Below are positions 1-9,654 of a DNA stretch of 36,310 nt, piece by piece. Where the stretch lies: the NCBI GenBank assembly GCA_018065125.1, contig JAGHTY010000147.1, forward strand, positions 1 to 36,310. The letters are read 5' to 3'. How positions within the stretch are numbered: position 1 is the first letter of the stretch; every line of letters starts with the position of its first letter. The translations under genes were made by a program, and so were the position numbers. This DNA comes from Candidatus Minthousia equi (GTDB taxonomy: Bacteria > Bacteroidota > Bacteroidia > Bacteroidales > Bacteroidaceae). The notes under the pieces are model-generated. The model saw nothing but the letters and a program-made list of their open reading frames with translations. It had not been told where the DNA came from and ran no database searches.

Positions 1-155
1 TCGTGTGAATAAACCATAAGAATTAATATTTTTGAAATAAAAAATTAGTTAGCCTATTATAATTAGCTCATGCAAAAGTAAGGTATTTCTTTGAAATATC
101 CTAAGGCTGACGCGAACTTTTTTACCTCATAATTATTTATAAGGGAAAAATTATG

Positions 156-163
156 TAAGTTTG
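156..163 (+). promoter_or_regulatory. Candidate -7 element for the DMP19-like gene
   Basis: TAAGTTTG matches the Bacteroidetes -7 consensus TAnnTTTG and lies 38 bases before the ATG. The -33 position, 19-20 bases upstream, holds only TTAT, so the match rests on the -7 box. A second TAnnTTTG match (TATTTTTG) lies at 27-34. Nothing else is recognisable in 1-155, which is AT-rich. Confidence 0.5.
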
Positions 164-201
164 CACCCACAAATAAGCATATCGCAAAGCAGACATTACA
201 A

Positions 202-705
202 ATGGAAAAAGAAAATACTATCATAAAGCCACAGGATTTAGAGGCTGCGGCACAGAAAGGAATGGATGAATTCCTGGATGTTTTTGTACAGGCATATCTT
301 TCTTTAGGAAATGGTGAAATTACAGCCGAGGTTATGCAGCAACTGAACGGTGACCAGATAACACTTTTGGCTTATCATGTGTTTCATGAAGAGATGATGG
401 ATGGAGGTTTCTGCCAGTTGATACAGAATGGCTATGGTCCTTTCATCTTCGACAATCCCTTTGCCAAGGCCATGCGCCTGATGGGTATGAAAGATTTTGC
501 TAATGTTATCTATGATGCCAAGCGCATCTATGATGCCAATAAAGAGGACCTTACCCGTGAACGCACAGAAGAGGAATTCATGGCTATGTATGAGGATTAC
601 GAGGCCTTTGACGAACTAGAAGACTGGTTCATCGAAGAAGAGGAGCGTATTACTGGCATGGTGGCATATTATGTGGATGAGAATATTGAGAAGTTTTTGA
701 TGTAA
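202..705 (+). CDS. DMP19 / DUF4375-like small acidic protein
   Basis: A 167-residue, strongly acidic cytoplasmic protein with no signal peptide or membrane segment. The central stretch (about residues 50-90: LAYHVFHEEMMDGGFCQLIQ followed by a GYGPFIF segment) resembles the DMP19/DUF4375 domain, which typically contains 'E...GGF.Q...N'. DMP19 proteins have been described as DNA mimics or regulators in some bacteria; whether that applies here is unknown. The high Glu/Asp content fits a DNA-mimic-like surface but does not prove it. The ATG sits 38 bases behind a good -7 element. It appears monocistronic: a hairpin and repeats follow, then a new promoter. The family call comes from motif memory, not from a search. 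Confidence 0.7.
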   Translation: MEKENTIIKPQDLEAAAQKGMDEFLDVFVQAYLSLGNGEITAEVMQQLNGDQITLLAYHVFHEEMMDGGFCQLIQNGYGPFIFDNPFAKAMRLMGMKDFANVIYDAKRIYDANKEDLTRERTEEEFMAMYEDYEAFDELEDWFIEEEERITGMVAYYVDENIEKFLM

Positions 706-713
706 AGACCCTC

Positions 714-742
714 CCTAAATCCCCCTTTGGGGGACTTTTAGG
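714..742 (+). terminator. Hairpin downstream of the DMP19-like gene
   Basis: TCCCCC (720-725) pairs with GGGGGA (729-734) around a TTT loop, extended by CCTAAA (714-719) with TTTAGG (737-742) across a CT bulge. There is no U-run directly behind it, so it may be a repeat-derived hairpin rather than a classical terminator. A smaller hairpin AGGC-TTC-GCCT followed by four further T's lies at 774-788 and could end transcription instead. Confidence 0.4.
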
Positions 743-817
743 ACAACGGACAACAGACAACGGACAACGGACTAGGCTTCGCCTTTTTGACTCATAACTC
801 AAAACTCACAACTCGTA
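741..817. repeat. Two adjacent heptanucleotide tandem repeats
   Basis: Positions 741-768 are four 7-base units (GGACAAC, GGACAAC, AGACAAC, GGACAAC) followed by GGAC. Positions 790-817 are four more 7-base units of a different family (ACTCATA, ACTCAAA, ACTCACA, ACTCGTA). Both sit in the gap between the DMP19-like gene and the nigD-like gene. The first family reappears in inverted orientation at 35471-35501. Confidence 0.8.
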
Positions 818-860
818 AGCTTCCTAAAGAATCTCCTTATAAACTTTTAACCCTTTAAAC

Positions 861-891
861 TTTCAAAGCATAGGTAAAAGCAGTACCTTTG
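861..891 (+). promoter_or_regulatory. Promoter of the nigD-like/smpB/metH genes
   Basis: TACCTTTG at 884-891 is a full match to TAnnTTTG. TTTC at 861-864, 19 bases upstream, is a one-mismatch -33 TTTG element. The start codon follows 28 bases later. Confidence 0.65.
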
Positions 892-918
892 CATTGAGTT
901 AAATTAATAAGAAAAAAT

Positions 919-1632
919 ATGAAGAAACTTAGTTTGTCTTTTTTAGCTGCAATTGTGATGTTTGTGGCAGCTACCTTCACCTCTTGCTTGGGTGACAGTA
1001 ACGATAGTAGAGTTTACGACTTTAGTACTTATATGACTGTAGAGTCGAACGGTACCTATGCTGTGGCCGACAATGGCATGAATCTGACAATCATGAATCC
1101 ATCGGCTTTGCAAAGAAAAGATGGTACTACTCCTTCGCGCGTGTTTGCCTACTGCCTGGTAGATGGCGAGTTTGACGTAAACAACATGAAGAGTGCCTAC
1201 AACGTGAAGATTGCTACTGAATATACTCCTTCAGAGATACCTACCGTTGCTTTGTCAAAGGCTGAGGATATTGAGAAGTGCTACTCAGTTTCGAGAATTT
1301 ATGACATGTGGGCATGTAATGGCTACCTGAATGTGCCAATCATTGCCAAGGTTGACCCTAATGTGAAGATTGATAGCTGGAAGGATTGGAACAAGTTGTT
1401 CCAGGCTTATTCTGAACGTGCCGAAAACGATACCATTTATTTGCGCCTGGCTAACCTTACCGAAGGTAGCTATAACTACGAGGATATCTTTTCATTCCCT
1501 ATCAACACATTGCTTACTCAGTTGATTCAAACTCATCAGATTACGCCAAAGGATGGAAAGATTTCAATTGTGGTTTCTTCGGCCTACAAAGATGATAATG
1601 TAAAGGCATCTTGCACTTACGAACTGAATTAA
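919..1632 (+). CDS. NigD-like lipoprotein
   Basis: A 237-residue secreted protein with a type II signal peptide: MKK, a hydrophobic core, then the lipobox FTSC with Cys23 as the probable lipidated residue, followed by Gly-Asp-Ser (likely surface or outer-membrane sorting). The overall layout (short Cys-led linker, an early all-beta region reading a value 'in the dynamic sense', then a second mixed region) resembles the NigD-like family of Bacteroidales lipoproteins, whose molecular function is not well defined. The match is by layout rather than by a diagnostic motif, so the name is tentative. Its stop codon overlaps the smpB start (TAATG), so the two are probably translationally coupled. Confidence 0.55.
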   Translation: MKKLSLSFLAAIVMFVAATFTSCLGDSNDSRVYDFSTYMTVESNGTYAVADNGMNLTIMNPSALQRKDGTTPSRVFAYCLVDGEFDVNNMKSAYNVKIATEYTPSEIPTVALSKAEDIEKCYSVSRIYDMWACNGYLNVPIIAKVDPNVKIDSWKDWNKLFQAYSERAENDTIYLRLANLTEGSYNYEDIFSFPINTLLTQLIQTHQITPKDGKISIVVSSAYKDDNVKASCTYELN

Positions 1633-2102
1633 TGAAGAACGAAAAAAACAAGAAACCTACACAGGTAAATATCAAAAACAAACGCGCCAGTTTCGACTAC
1701 GAGTTTGTTGAAACCTATACGGCTGGCATTGTTCTTACGGGTACAGAGATAAAATCTATCCGTGAAAGCAAGGCCAGCCTTGTAGATACTTTCTGCTACT
1801 TTGTCCATGGCGAGCTTTGGGTGAAGAACATGCATATTGCAGAGTACTCTTATGGTTCATATAATAACCACGCTGCACGCCGTGAACGCAAGTTGTTACT
1901 GAACCGTAAAGAGTTACGAAAACTGGAACAAACAACTAAGGCTCCTGGTTTTACCATTGTTCCAACCAGGATGTTCATAAACGAGAAAGGTCTTTGCAAG
2001 GTGGTAATTGCCCTTGCACGTGGTAAAAAAGAATTTGACAAGCGCCAGTCTATGAAGGAGAAAGACGACAAACGAGAAATGGCGCGTGCTCTTGCCAGAT
2101 GA
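1632..2102 (+). CDS. smpB: SsrA-binding protein SmpB
   Basis: A 156-residue protein that binds tmRNA and takes it to stalled ribosomes in trans-translation. The typical SmpB signatures are present: [10 protein letters not shown] near the N-terminus, the [19 protein letters not shown] segment, the [20 protein letters not shown] stretch, and a basic C-terminal tail ([25 protein letters not shown]). Start choice: the ATG at 1632 shares its A with the TAA of the upstream lipoprotein gene. An in-frame ATG at 1611 would add seven residues lying inside the upstream gene, and the family normally begins close to the basic NIKNKRA segment, so 1632 is preferred. The stop overlaps the metH start as ATGA, making this the middle gene of a coupled set. 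Confidence 0.95.
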   Translation: MKNEKNKKPTQVNIKNKRASFDYEFVETYTAGIVLTGTEIKSIRESKASLVDTFCYFVHGELWVKNMHIAEYSYGSYNNHAARRERKLLLNRKELRKLEQTTKAPGFTIVPTRMFINEKGLCKVVIALARGKKEFDKRQSMKEKDDKREMARALAR

Positions 2103-4852
2103 TACAGGATATAATAAAGGAAAGGGTTCTGGTACTGGATGGTGCCATGGGAACCAAGATTCAGAGCTACCATTTAGAAGAGAATGATTTTCGTGGTAGT
2201 CGTTTTGCTAATATACCGGGATTGATGAAGGGTAACAATGATATCCTGAATCTTACACGTCCGGATGTTATTGAAGACATTCACCGCAAGTATCTTGAAG
2301 CCGGTGCCGACATTATAACTACTAACACTTTCAGTTCACAGCGTGTTTCGATGGCCGACTATCACGTAGAAGACCATTGCTATGACATGGCTTTTGCCGG
2401 AGCCCAGATAGCCCGAAAAGTAGCAGATGAATTTACGGCAAAGGATCCCTCTAAACCACGTTTTGTGGCAGGAGATGTTGGTCCTTCGAACAAGACATGT
2501 TCGATGAGTCCTGATGTCGAAAACCCTGCTTTCCGTGCCCTTACCTTTGATGAACTTGTAGATGCCTATGTAGAGCAGATGACTGCCCTTATCAATGGTG
2601 GTGTGGATTTGCTGTTGATGGAAACAGTGTTTGATACGCTTAATGCCAAGGCTGCCCTCTATGCTGCCGAAGAGGCAATGAAGATTTGCAACAGGAAAGT
2701 GTTGCTATGGGTATCTGTTACTGTATCCGATAAAGCAGGACGTACACTTAGTGGACAAACTATGGAAGCATTCATTACCAGCATGATGCATGCACCATTG
2801 TTTGCTATTGGATTGAATTGTTCTTTTGGTGCGCGATTGCTTCGACCACACCTTGAGGTGCTGGCAAAGAAGGCGCCTTTCTATATTTCATGTGCTCCTA
2901 ATGCAGGATTGCCTAATAGTTTAGGACTATATGACCAAACTCCAGAAATGATGGAGGAAGAGGTGCGTGAGTTTGCCGATGCACAATTGGTAAATATTAT
3001 TGGTGGTTGTTGCGGTACTACCGAGGAGTATATTGCCCGTTATCAGAATTTTGTTGGTAATGCAGTTCCTCATGTGCCTGCTCAGCGTATCAATGCCCTA
3101 CAGTTATCAGGATTGGATGCACTGGAACAGACATCCGAGATGCGATTCATCAATGTAGGTGAACGTTGTAATGTAGCAGGGTCACGTAAGTTCCTGAGAC
3201 TTATTAATGAAAAGAAATACGAAGAAGCACTTTCCATTGCTCGTAAGCAAGTAGAAGATGGTGCCCTTGTGATAGATGTGAACATGGATGATGGTTTGCT
3301 GAATGCCCAGGAAGAGATGACTACCTTCCTAAATCTAGTTGCCAGTGAACCTGAAATTGCCCGTGTTCCTATTATGATTGACTCTTCAAAATGGGAAGTG
3401 ATTCAGGCAGGCTTGAAGTGCGCACAGGGAAAATGCATTGTCAATTCAATCTCGCTGAAGGAAGGCGAGGAGAAGTTCCTTGAAAAGGCAGAATACATCA
3501 AACGCATGGGAGCTGCTACAGTTGTCATGGCATTTGATGAGGAAGGTCAAGCTACCACGTACGAACGCAGAATTGCTGTTTGTGAACGTGCTTATCGACT
3601 TTTAGTAGATAGTGTTGGGTTTAATCCAAATGACATTATCTTCGACCCCAATGTACTTGCAGTTGCAACAGGTATTGAAGAGCATAATAACTATGCTGTT
3701 GATTTTATTAATGCTACAGGATGGATTAGAAAGAACTTACCTGGAGCACATGTGAGTGGTGGTGTAAGTAATCTGTCATTCTCTTTCCGTGGTAATAACT
3801 ATATCCGTGAGGCAATGCATGCTGTATTCTTGTATCATGCTATTGAGAAAGGTATGGATATGGGTATTGTAAATCCTTCTACCTCGGTTCTTTATACTGA
3901 TATTGAAGAAGCATTGCTTGAACAACTGGAAGATGTTGTATTAAACCGTAAACCTGATGCTGCAGAACAATTGATTGAAACTGCTCAACGACTGAAGGCC
4001 GAGGCAGATGCTGCTAAGGAAGCTGGCGTTACTGGTAGTACGACTGCAGTGATAAAGGATGCCTGGCGTAATGGTACGATAGAAGAGCGATTACAGCATG
4101 CTTTGGTAAAGGGAATACCTGATTATCTTGATGTGGATTTACAAGAAGCCTTAGGAGTTTATCCACAGGCTGTGAGTATCATTGAAGGTCCGTTGATGGC
4201 AGCCATGAACAAGGTTGGTGAATTATTTGGTGCAGGAAAGATGTTTTTGCCACAGGTAGTGAAGACTGCTCGAACCATGAAAAAGGCTGTAGATGTACTA
4301 CAACCTTATATTGAGGCAGGCAAAGATGCATCAGTACAATCTGCAGGCAAGGTACTTGTAGCTACTGTTAAAGGTGATGTACATGATATAGGCAAGAATA
4401 TTGCAGGCTTGGTTATGGCATGTAATGGTTATGAAATCATTGACCTTGGTGTGATGGTGCCAGCCGAAGACATTGTTAAGACAGCACTTGAAAAGCAAGT
4501 AGATGTTGTTATCTTGAGTGGTTTGATTACCCCCTCACTAGATGAAATGGTTCATGTGGCTACAGAATTGCAGAAGGCAGGTTTCCATAATCCTTTGATG
4601 GTGAGTGGTGCTACAACTAGTCCTTTACACACTGCACTTAAAATTGCTCCTGCATATGCTGGTCCTGTAGTGCATCTTAAGGATGCTTCACAGAACTCAT
4701 TGGTTATTTCACAATTACTGAGTGCAATCTCTCATGATGCTTTTGTAAATCAACTGAAAGCAGAACAGGAAGCATTGGTTCAGAATAGATCGACTTCTGT
4801 TGATACTGTTTCGTTGAAAGAAGCGAATGAGAATAAGTTGAATTTATTCTAA
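2099..4852 (+). CDS. metH: Cobalamin-dependent methionine synthase MetH without reactivation domain
   Basis: A 917-residue cytoplasmic enzyme that transfers the methyl group of 5-methyltetrahydrofolate to homocysteine through B12. Homocysteine-binding domain about 1-320: zinc ligands Cys241 (GLNC) and Cys304/Cys305 (GGCCGTT). Pterin-binding domain about 345-620, starting at [16 protein letters not shown]. Helical cap about 640-740. B12-binding domain about 745-880 with DVHDIGKN, where His762 should be the lower cobalt ligand. The protein ends at about the point where the E. coli enzyme (roughly 1,227 residues) continues into its S-adenosylmethionine/flavodoxin reactivation domain, which is absent here. 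Start ATG overlaps the smpB stop. The gene is convergent with the helicase gene and their stops overlap by three bases. B12 supply is likely from the corrinoid locus at 20-35 kb. Confidence 0.95.
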   Translation: MIQDIIKERVLVLDGAMGTKIQSYHLEENDFRGSRFANIPGLMKGNNDILNLTRPDVIEDIHRKYLEAGADIITTNTFSSQRVSMADYHVEDHCYDMAFAGAQIARKVADEFTAKDPSKPRFVAGDVGPSNKTCSMSPDVENPAFRALTFDELVDAYVEQMTALINGGVDLLLMETVFDTLNAKAALYAAEEAMKICNRKVLLWVSVTVSDKAGRTLSGQTMEAFITSMMHAPLFAIGLNCSFGARLLRPHLEVLAKKAPFYISCAPNAGLPNSLGLYDQTPEMMEEEVREFADAQLVNIIGGCCGTTEEYIARYQNFVGNAVPHVPAQRINALQLSGLDALEQTSEMRFINVGERCNVAGSRKFLRLINEKKYEEALSIARKQVEDGALVIDVNMDDGLLNAQEEMTTFLNLVASEPEIARVPIMIDSSKWEVIQAGLKCAQGKCIVNSISLKEGEEKFLEKAEYIKRMGAATVVMAFDEEGQATTYERRIAVCERAYRLLVDSVGFNPNDIIFDPNVLAVATGIEEHNNYAVDFINATGWIRKNLPGAHVSGGVSNLSFSFRGNNYIREAMHAVFLYHAIEKGMDMGIVNPSTSVLYTDIEEALLEQLEDVVLNRKPDAAEQLIETAQRLKAEADAAKEAGVTGSTTAVIKDAWRNGTIEERLQHALVKGIPDYLDVDLQEALGVYPQAVSIIEGPLMAAMNKVGELFGAGKMFLPQVVKTARTMKKAVDVLQPYIEAGKDASVQSAGKVLVATVKGDVHDIGKNIAGLVMACNGYEIIDLGVMVPAEDIVKTALEKQVDVVILSGLITPSLDEMVHVATELQKAGFHNPLMVSGATTSPLHTALKIAPAYAGPVVHLKDASQNSLVISQLLSAISHDAFVNQLKAEQEALVQNRSTSVDTVSLKEANENKLNLF

Positions 4853-7800
4853 AACTTTATCAAAGCTTTATATATCTCGTCTCGCTCAAGAAGTTTGGCA
4901 TTGCCCACAATGAAGAGTTGCTTTTTTGCGCGGGTGAGAGCAACGTTCAGTTTTCTATCTACCAATTGTCCCTCAATCATTACTGGAACTGAGAGAATAT
5001 CCAATTGATAGGGTTGTGAAATGGTTGTAGTAAAAATAATGATATCCCTCTGACTACCCTGAAAACGTTCTACTGTATCTATAGTTATATCTTTTGTTTC
5101 GGGGATATTAAGGCGTGAAAGTTCCTGCCGTACCATGGATATCTGTCCGCGGAAAGGTACAATAATACCGATACGGTTATAGGCATCGAACGGAAGATTG
5201 TTTAATTTGCAGAGTTCGTGAATGGTACCCACAAGTGCTGCCACGATTTTTGCTTCACCACGGTTACTTTTGTTGTTTTCTTCTATTTTTGGATAGTCAC
5301 AATGTAGGAATCCCATACGTGTTGTAGCAACATATTCCTGTAAATCCCTGCCATGTTTCTTGAACTCAATGTCTGCTTGCTGGTGCTGCAAAGGTACTGG
5401 TAATAACTTACCATGGTAAAAATGCTCGTTAGCAAATTTTCCGACCTCTGGGTGCATTCTGCCTTGACGTAAAAGTGTAGCAGTGATATTTGGAGTAGGG
5501 TGCTGCAATTGCCAATCATATAAACGTTCGAACAATGAATTTCTACAATCATTTAATCCGATCTGCTGCAATATATCTTCTTTGACAGAAGATTGTTCTG
5601 GGCGTTGAACAACTACTGCAGGAAGCTGCTTATGGTCGCCAACCATAATGAATTTATCTACACAACACTGATTATTCTCGTGTGTAGCAGAAAGAATTCC
5701 TAATAACTGTGTTTCAAGAATCTGTGATGCTTCGTCAATAATAGCAACGTTGAAATGCTTGATTTTTAGTAAGCTGTTAATTTGTCCTGTGATGCTTGAA
5801 ACCGTTCCAACAATGATTCGATGAGCAGCAAACAATGCAAGAATGTCTTTACGGTTCTTGCAATTTGCCGCCTTATTCTTCATAAGGTTACAGCGGAATG
5901 GCTTTTCGCAGTTTAATTCACTACCTATTCTTAGATAGTCTGGAGCAGGATTAATGCTCTCAAGCATCTTACACAATTCATCTACGGCACGATTAGTATA
6001 AGATAACAAAAGAATCTGTTGCTGAGGTTCACTATAGAATTCTTCTACCATCGACTTGATGGTTACCGAAGTTTTTCCTGTACCAGGAGGACCTACTAAC
6101 AGAAAATAATCCTTTGCCTGCTTTGCTTGTAAAACGATACGGTTTATTACCTCGTTCAGGTAATTTCCATTCAACTGAAGAGAAAAATCAGTTTGTGGTT
6201 CACGCTGACAAAGTAATAAGTCACGACGCTCTTTATTTGTATTCAGGAAATTATATAATCCTCGGTAGATGGATACATTGCTTGAATCCATATGATCGTG
6301 CTCTAGTGCATACATTGAGTCACGATGGAAAACAATTGGATTTCTCTGCTTGTAATTAAGACGCAACAATATGGAATCGCTATCTAACTGTTCAATTCGG
6401 CAACGATGAACAATATGATTGGTAGCTAAATCTGAAGCCTTATTTCTTTCATAAAGAATAACGGTATCACCTTCACGAAAGTTCGGAAGGAAACAATCAT
6501 CGTAGATTGGAAACGACATGCGTATGCCTTCTATTCCCTGGTTTTCAATAAAATCTTTTATTGTAAGATCAATAAGGATATTGCCGTTTGCCTGTTTTGT
6601 TTCAAGATCTTGTTGCCATGTTTCGGCAAATCCTCTGCCCGAATCGGGTTGGTCGTCACCCATTTTTGATAGGAATTGCTCTATCTGTGTAAATTGTATC
6701 AAGCGATTGAAATAGGTGTTTTCCAACTCTGTTGCTATGTGGAAAGTATTGAGGAATTTGTGCAATCGTGGCTGAATATAGATATCCCATAGTTTTCCTG
6801 TAAGATTGTATTGATTCAGCATCTCGGGAGTTGTATTCGTCAGCAGTTCAAGTGCTTTTCCGTTTCTGATAAGTCTTTCTTGGTGTACAATACTATTGCG
6901 TAAAGCAATAGCTTCCTGAATTTTCCAGAAAGAATTACGTTGTTCAAATAGGTGAGGATAGCGACTATAGAATAGAAAGGTATTTACCTTATCACGAGGA
7001 ATTCCCATGTTGTAATGAAGGATTTCCTTGTACAGAGCCATCTGTAAACTGTGTGGTTCTTTGCCTAGATGTAACTGACCTTTTTCCTCACATTTTCCGC
7101 TTTTTAGTTCGATAATACGGGTAAAGTCGCTTAACATTAAGTCAATACGACCTTGTAGACCTAATGCCTCGCAAAAGAAAGAAGGTTCGAGCAATGCCTC
7201 GTGTGTATTAATATCCACACTGGCATCCCCAAACTTGTCTTTCACAGTATCGTGTATGTTCTTGAATTGCTTTTGTGCTTCAATGAAAAAATCCTGATTG
7301 ATATCTGGATTGATACTGTAATCAAGCAAATAGTCACGGAAGTTTTTCACTACAGATTCCTGATAGGTTGCAAGGTGATTATCTTGTTCGTTCACACAAT
7401 CATCAAGGAACTGATTGGCAGCATTTCCCAACAAAGTGTATTTTGTTGATTCATTAGGCATTAACTTACTGATCAGATAATTCATGGGTAGTTGCCCATA
7501 TAGTTCCTTGCAAGCAGAAAGACTACTGATATCAATTAGATAATCAGGTTCTAGTACTATGAGTTGAGGATAATAGATTTCATCCTCAATCTTAACATTC
7601 AGCAGATTTAGTTGTACTCCGGCAAATAATTGCTGAGGAAGTTCACTGAAAAGACTGTCTCCAATGTGATAGTTTACTCTGATTTGTTGTTGCGGAAATT
7701 CTTCATCGTAACCATAGACATAATTTTCATCCCACTTCTCAACTACCATCCTAATCTTTGGCAACTGAAATGCGACAGTCGCTGATTGTTTGAATTCTCG

Positions 7801-8163
7801 CCAACCATCAGGAAGCATCTTTCTAAGCGGTACGGGAACATTTGATCCGGTAGTGAAAGAGATGAATTCTGCTAGTGCTTTTAGGTCAAACAGATAGTCG
7901 TGCTCGTTAGGAGAATAAGTACCTTTTCTTACTTTTATAGCATTGATTCTAAATAGATTAATTGCTCCATTGTTGGTATAATGCATTTGTGCACAAATGG
8001 CAAACAAACGAGCGTAGAGTGAAGTATATTCTGCTGCATACTGGCGTGTGATTTCCTTTGTGAGTCTATCCAGCAAACTTAGCATTCTGCCGTATTTTTG
8101 TGGATATTCCCATGCAGCATGGTGATACTGCATCAATTCATCAAAATACTCCTCGGCATGCAT
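4849..8163 (-). CDS. Dna2-like nuclease-helicase (PD-(D/E)XK + superfamily 1 helicase)
   Basis: A ~1,104-residue protein (1,115 if the upstream GTG at 8196 is used). Numbering from the GTG: residues about 270-440 carry a PD-(D/E)XK nuclease core, GRIDLML with Asp352 followed by IIELKSGK with Glu363 and Lys365, as in RecB/Cas4/Dna2 nucleases. From about 670 it is a UvrD/Upf1-like SF1 helicase: Walker A GPPGTGKT (702-709), Walker B IIDEASQ, motif III GDHKQLPAVV, then RFQGSQRDIIIF and RLNVALTRAKKQLFIVGN near the C-terminus. The domain order matches Dna2 and the large AAA_12-type helicases; an end-processing or repair role is inferred. I chose ATG at 8163 because it lies two bases behind the mltF stop, whereas the GTG would overlap mltF by 31 bases. 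Likely co-transcribed with mltF. Confidence 0.85.
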   Translation of the reverse strand: MHAEEYFDELMQYHHAAWEYPQKYGRMLSLLDRLTKEITRQYAAEYTSLYARLFAICAQMHYTNNGAINLFRINAIKVRKGTYSPNEHDYLFDLKALAEFISFTTGSNVPVPLRKMLPDGWREFKQSATVAFQLPKIRMVVEKWDENYVYGYDEEFPQQQIRVNYHIGDSLFSELPQQLFAGVQLNLLNVKIEDEIYYPQLIVLEPDYLIDISSLSACKELYGQLPMNYLISKLMPNESTKYTLLGNAANQFLDDCVNEQDNHLATYQESVVKNFRDYLLDYSINPDINQDFFIEAQKQFKNIHDTVKDKFGDASVDINTHEALLEPSFFCEALGLQGRIDLMLSDFTRIIELKSGKCEEKGQLHLGKEPHSLQMALYKEILHYNMGIPRDKVNTFLFYSRYPHLFEQRNSFWKIQEAIALRNSIVHQERLIRNGKALELLTNTTPEMLNQYNLTGKLWDIYIQPRLHKFLNTFHIATELENTYFNRLIQFTQIEQFLSKMGDDQPDSGRGFAETWQQDLETKQANGNILIDLTIKDFIENQGIEGIRMSFPIYDDCFLPNFREGDTVILYERNKASDLATNHIVHRCRIEQLDSDSILLRLNYKQRNPIVFHRDSMYALEHDHMDSSNVSIYRGLYNFLNTNKERRDLLLCQREPQTDFSLQLNGNYLNEVINRIVLQAKQAKDYFLLVGPPGTGKTSVTIKSMVEEFYSEPQQQILLLSYTNRAVDELCKMLESINPAPDYLRIGSELNCEKPFRCNLMKNKAANCKNRKDILALFAAHRIIVGTVSSITGQINSLLKIKHFNVAIIDEASQILETQLLGILSATHENNQCCVDKFIMVGDHKQLPAVVVQRPEQSSVKEDILQQIGLNDCRNSLFERLYDWQLQHPTPNITATLLRQGRMHPEVGKFANEHFYHGKLLPVPLQHQQADIEFKKHGRDLQEYVATTRMGFLHCDYPKIEENNKSNRGEAKIVAALVGTIHELCKLNNLPFDAYNRIGIIVPFRGQISMVRQELSRLNIPETKDITIDTVERFQGSQRDIIIFTTTISQPYQLDILSVPVMIEGQLVDRKLNVALTRAKKQLFIVGNAKLLERDEIYKALIKF

Positions 8164-8165
8164 GA

Positions 8166-9560
8166 CTATCTGATTTTTGATTGGTACTGACGCCACATAT
8201 CCATAATCTGGATTACATAGTTATAGGTTTCGCTACTGCGGAAATAACCATATTTTACCACTGGATCATTGTAATATTCCTCTTCACGCAACAGTAGTAT
8301 GAATCTATCTACATTTCCTGTCCATACACGTGGGTCCTTGCCATACTTTTCAGCTAAGGCACGTGCATCTGCTACATGACCAGCACCGCAGTTATAGGAT
8401 GCCAGCATGAACTTGATACGCTCTGTTTGATCATGCACGTCACTATAGGTGTTGTTCAACTGCTTCATGATGGTAGCAGCAGCACTCACACTTGTTTCAG
8501 GATCAAACAAGGCATCTACTTCAACACCTATTCCTTGTGCTGTACGTGGCATAATCTGCATCAAACCACGTGCACCTGCCCACGAAACTGCTTGTGGGTC
8601 GAAACCAGATTCTTGATATGCCTGTGCTGCCATGAGTCGCCAATCCCATCCAATTTGTCTGCTGTATCGCTTGAATAATGCATCATAGGTAGAAATAATA
8701 CCTGCAGATGCATTTAGAATAGGTGCTTTTCTGTGTACTACTGCCTGAACAGGTTTATCCTTCTCGTAATAGCGTTCGGCACTTGCTAGGTAAGCACGTT
8801 TCTGTGTACTTTCCTTGAACCATTCGTCAATTGCTTTTGCCAAGTTTGGAGAATCCTTTCTAACTGCCCAAGAAGCACGCTGTTCAAAGCTGATTTTCAA
8901 CGAGAAATCAAGGTTAGGATAGGTACGTTGATTAAATTGCAATAAGTCGTTTTCACTGATGGTAAGAGGTATCTGTCCTTTTGCCACTTTCTCAATCAGT
9001 TCTTCTGTAGTAAGGCTATCTGCAGGAATGACGTGAATCTTAATACCACCACCTAACTCATTGTTCAGGTTCTTTAATCTGTCGGCATAGCGTTTACGTG
9101 AAACATAGATGTCTTTTCCAACCAATTCTGTAACATCCTTTATCTGGTTCTTTCCTTTTGGTTGAACAAGAATCTGGTTGGTGATAATTTCTTCGCCACA
9201 ATACTGTAAATCTTTCTTGTATTCGTTAGTAACAGGAAGGTTGTAGGCAATGACATCACCATCCCCGTTCTTCAGTTTTGTTACCATTTCCTCAACGGTA
9301 CGAGCAACTTCTACGCGCACTTTTGCGCCGATGCTTTCACCAAACTGCTCACTTACTTGATACTGGTAACCAATCATGGCACCACGATAATCGAAATATG
9401 AGGTAGGACCATACAATGTAAGCACAATGATTTCACCACTTTGCTGAATTTCTTCCAGGTCGTATAAATCACTGTGTACTACTTTCTTAGGCTGCGGTTT
9501 AGGAGTTGTCTGGCAACTAACTAAAATTAAGCAGGTAAGTATAGTGATAATAAGTCTCAT
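8166..9560 (-). CDS. mltF: MltF-type membrane-bound lytic transglycosylase lipoprotein
   Basis: A 464-residue lipoprotein: signal peptide with lipobox LVSC (Cys16). Residues about 40-265 are an ABC-type solute-binding domain (SBP_bac_3 fold; SGEIIVLTLYGPTSYF, then a GDGDVIAYNLP segment). Residues about 285-420 form an SLT lysozyme-like domain with the catalytic Glu317 in AYQESGF and the usual SWAGARGLMQIMPRTA motif. This two-domain order is that of MltF, which cleaves peptidoglycan glycan strands to 1,6-anhydromuropeptides in the periplasm, with the solute-binding domain acting as a regulator. It is transcribed away from the Crp-type gene and followed directly by the nuclease-helicase gene. 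Confidence 0.92.
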   Translation of the reverse strand: MRLIITILTCLILVSCQTTPKPQPKKVVHSDLYDLEEIQQSGEIIVLTLYGPTSYFDYRGAMIGYQYQVSEQFGESIGAKVRVEVARTVEEMVTKLKNGDGDVIAYNLPVTNEYKKDLQYCGEEIITNQILVQPKGKNQIKDVTELVGKDIYVSRKRYADRLKNLNNELGGGIKIHVIPADSLTTEELIEKVAKGQIPLTISENDLLQFNQRTYPNLDFSLKISFEQRASWAVRKDSPNLAKAIDEWFKESTQKRAYLASAERYYEKDKPVQAVVHRKAPILNASAGIISTYDALFKRYSRQIGWDWRLMAAQAYQESGFDPQAVSWAGARGLMQIMPRTAQGIGVEVDALFDPETSVSAAATIMKQLNNTYSDVHDQTERIKFMLASYNCGAGHVADARALAEKYGKDPRVWTGNVDRFILLLREEEYYNDPVVKYGYFRSSETYNYVIQIMDMWRQYQSKIR

Positions 9561-9575
9561 ATCTTAATTCTATAG

Positions 9576-9583
9576 CAAAAGTA
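9576..9583 (-). promoter_or_regulatory. Candidate -7 element for mltF
   Basis: Read on the minus strand this is TACTTTTG, a full TAnnTTTG match, 15 bases before the mltF ATG. No convincing -33 TTTG is seen at 19-21 bases spacing. Confidence 0.45.
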
Positions 9584-9625
9584 GTCTTTTTTTTTCAAAA
9601 CAGGTTCGGTTTAACAAAAAATTTA

Positions 9626-9633
9626 TATATTTG
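9626..9633 (+). promoter_or_regulatory. Candidate -7 element for the Crp/Fnr-type gene
   Basis: TATATTTG is a full match to TAnnTTTG and lies 21 bases before the ATG. The -33 region is only a weak match. It sits back-to-back with the mltF promoter. Confidence 0.5.
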
Positions 9634-9654
9634 CAAAGTTAATACTTTATTTAT

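Noticed and set aside
708-719. ACCCTCCCTAAA as a distant relative of the AACCCTCCACTAAA motif at the right end
   Set aside because: It is one short imperfect match inside a hairpin of a different design; too little to claim common origin.
4849-9560. Helicase plus transglycosylase as a defense island
   Set aside because: The surrounding genes are housekeeping, and there are no restriction, toxin, transposase or integrase genes. Only the nuclease-helicase itself would fit.
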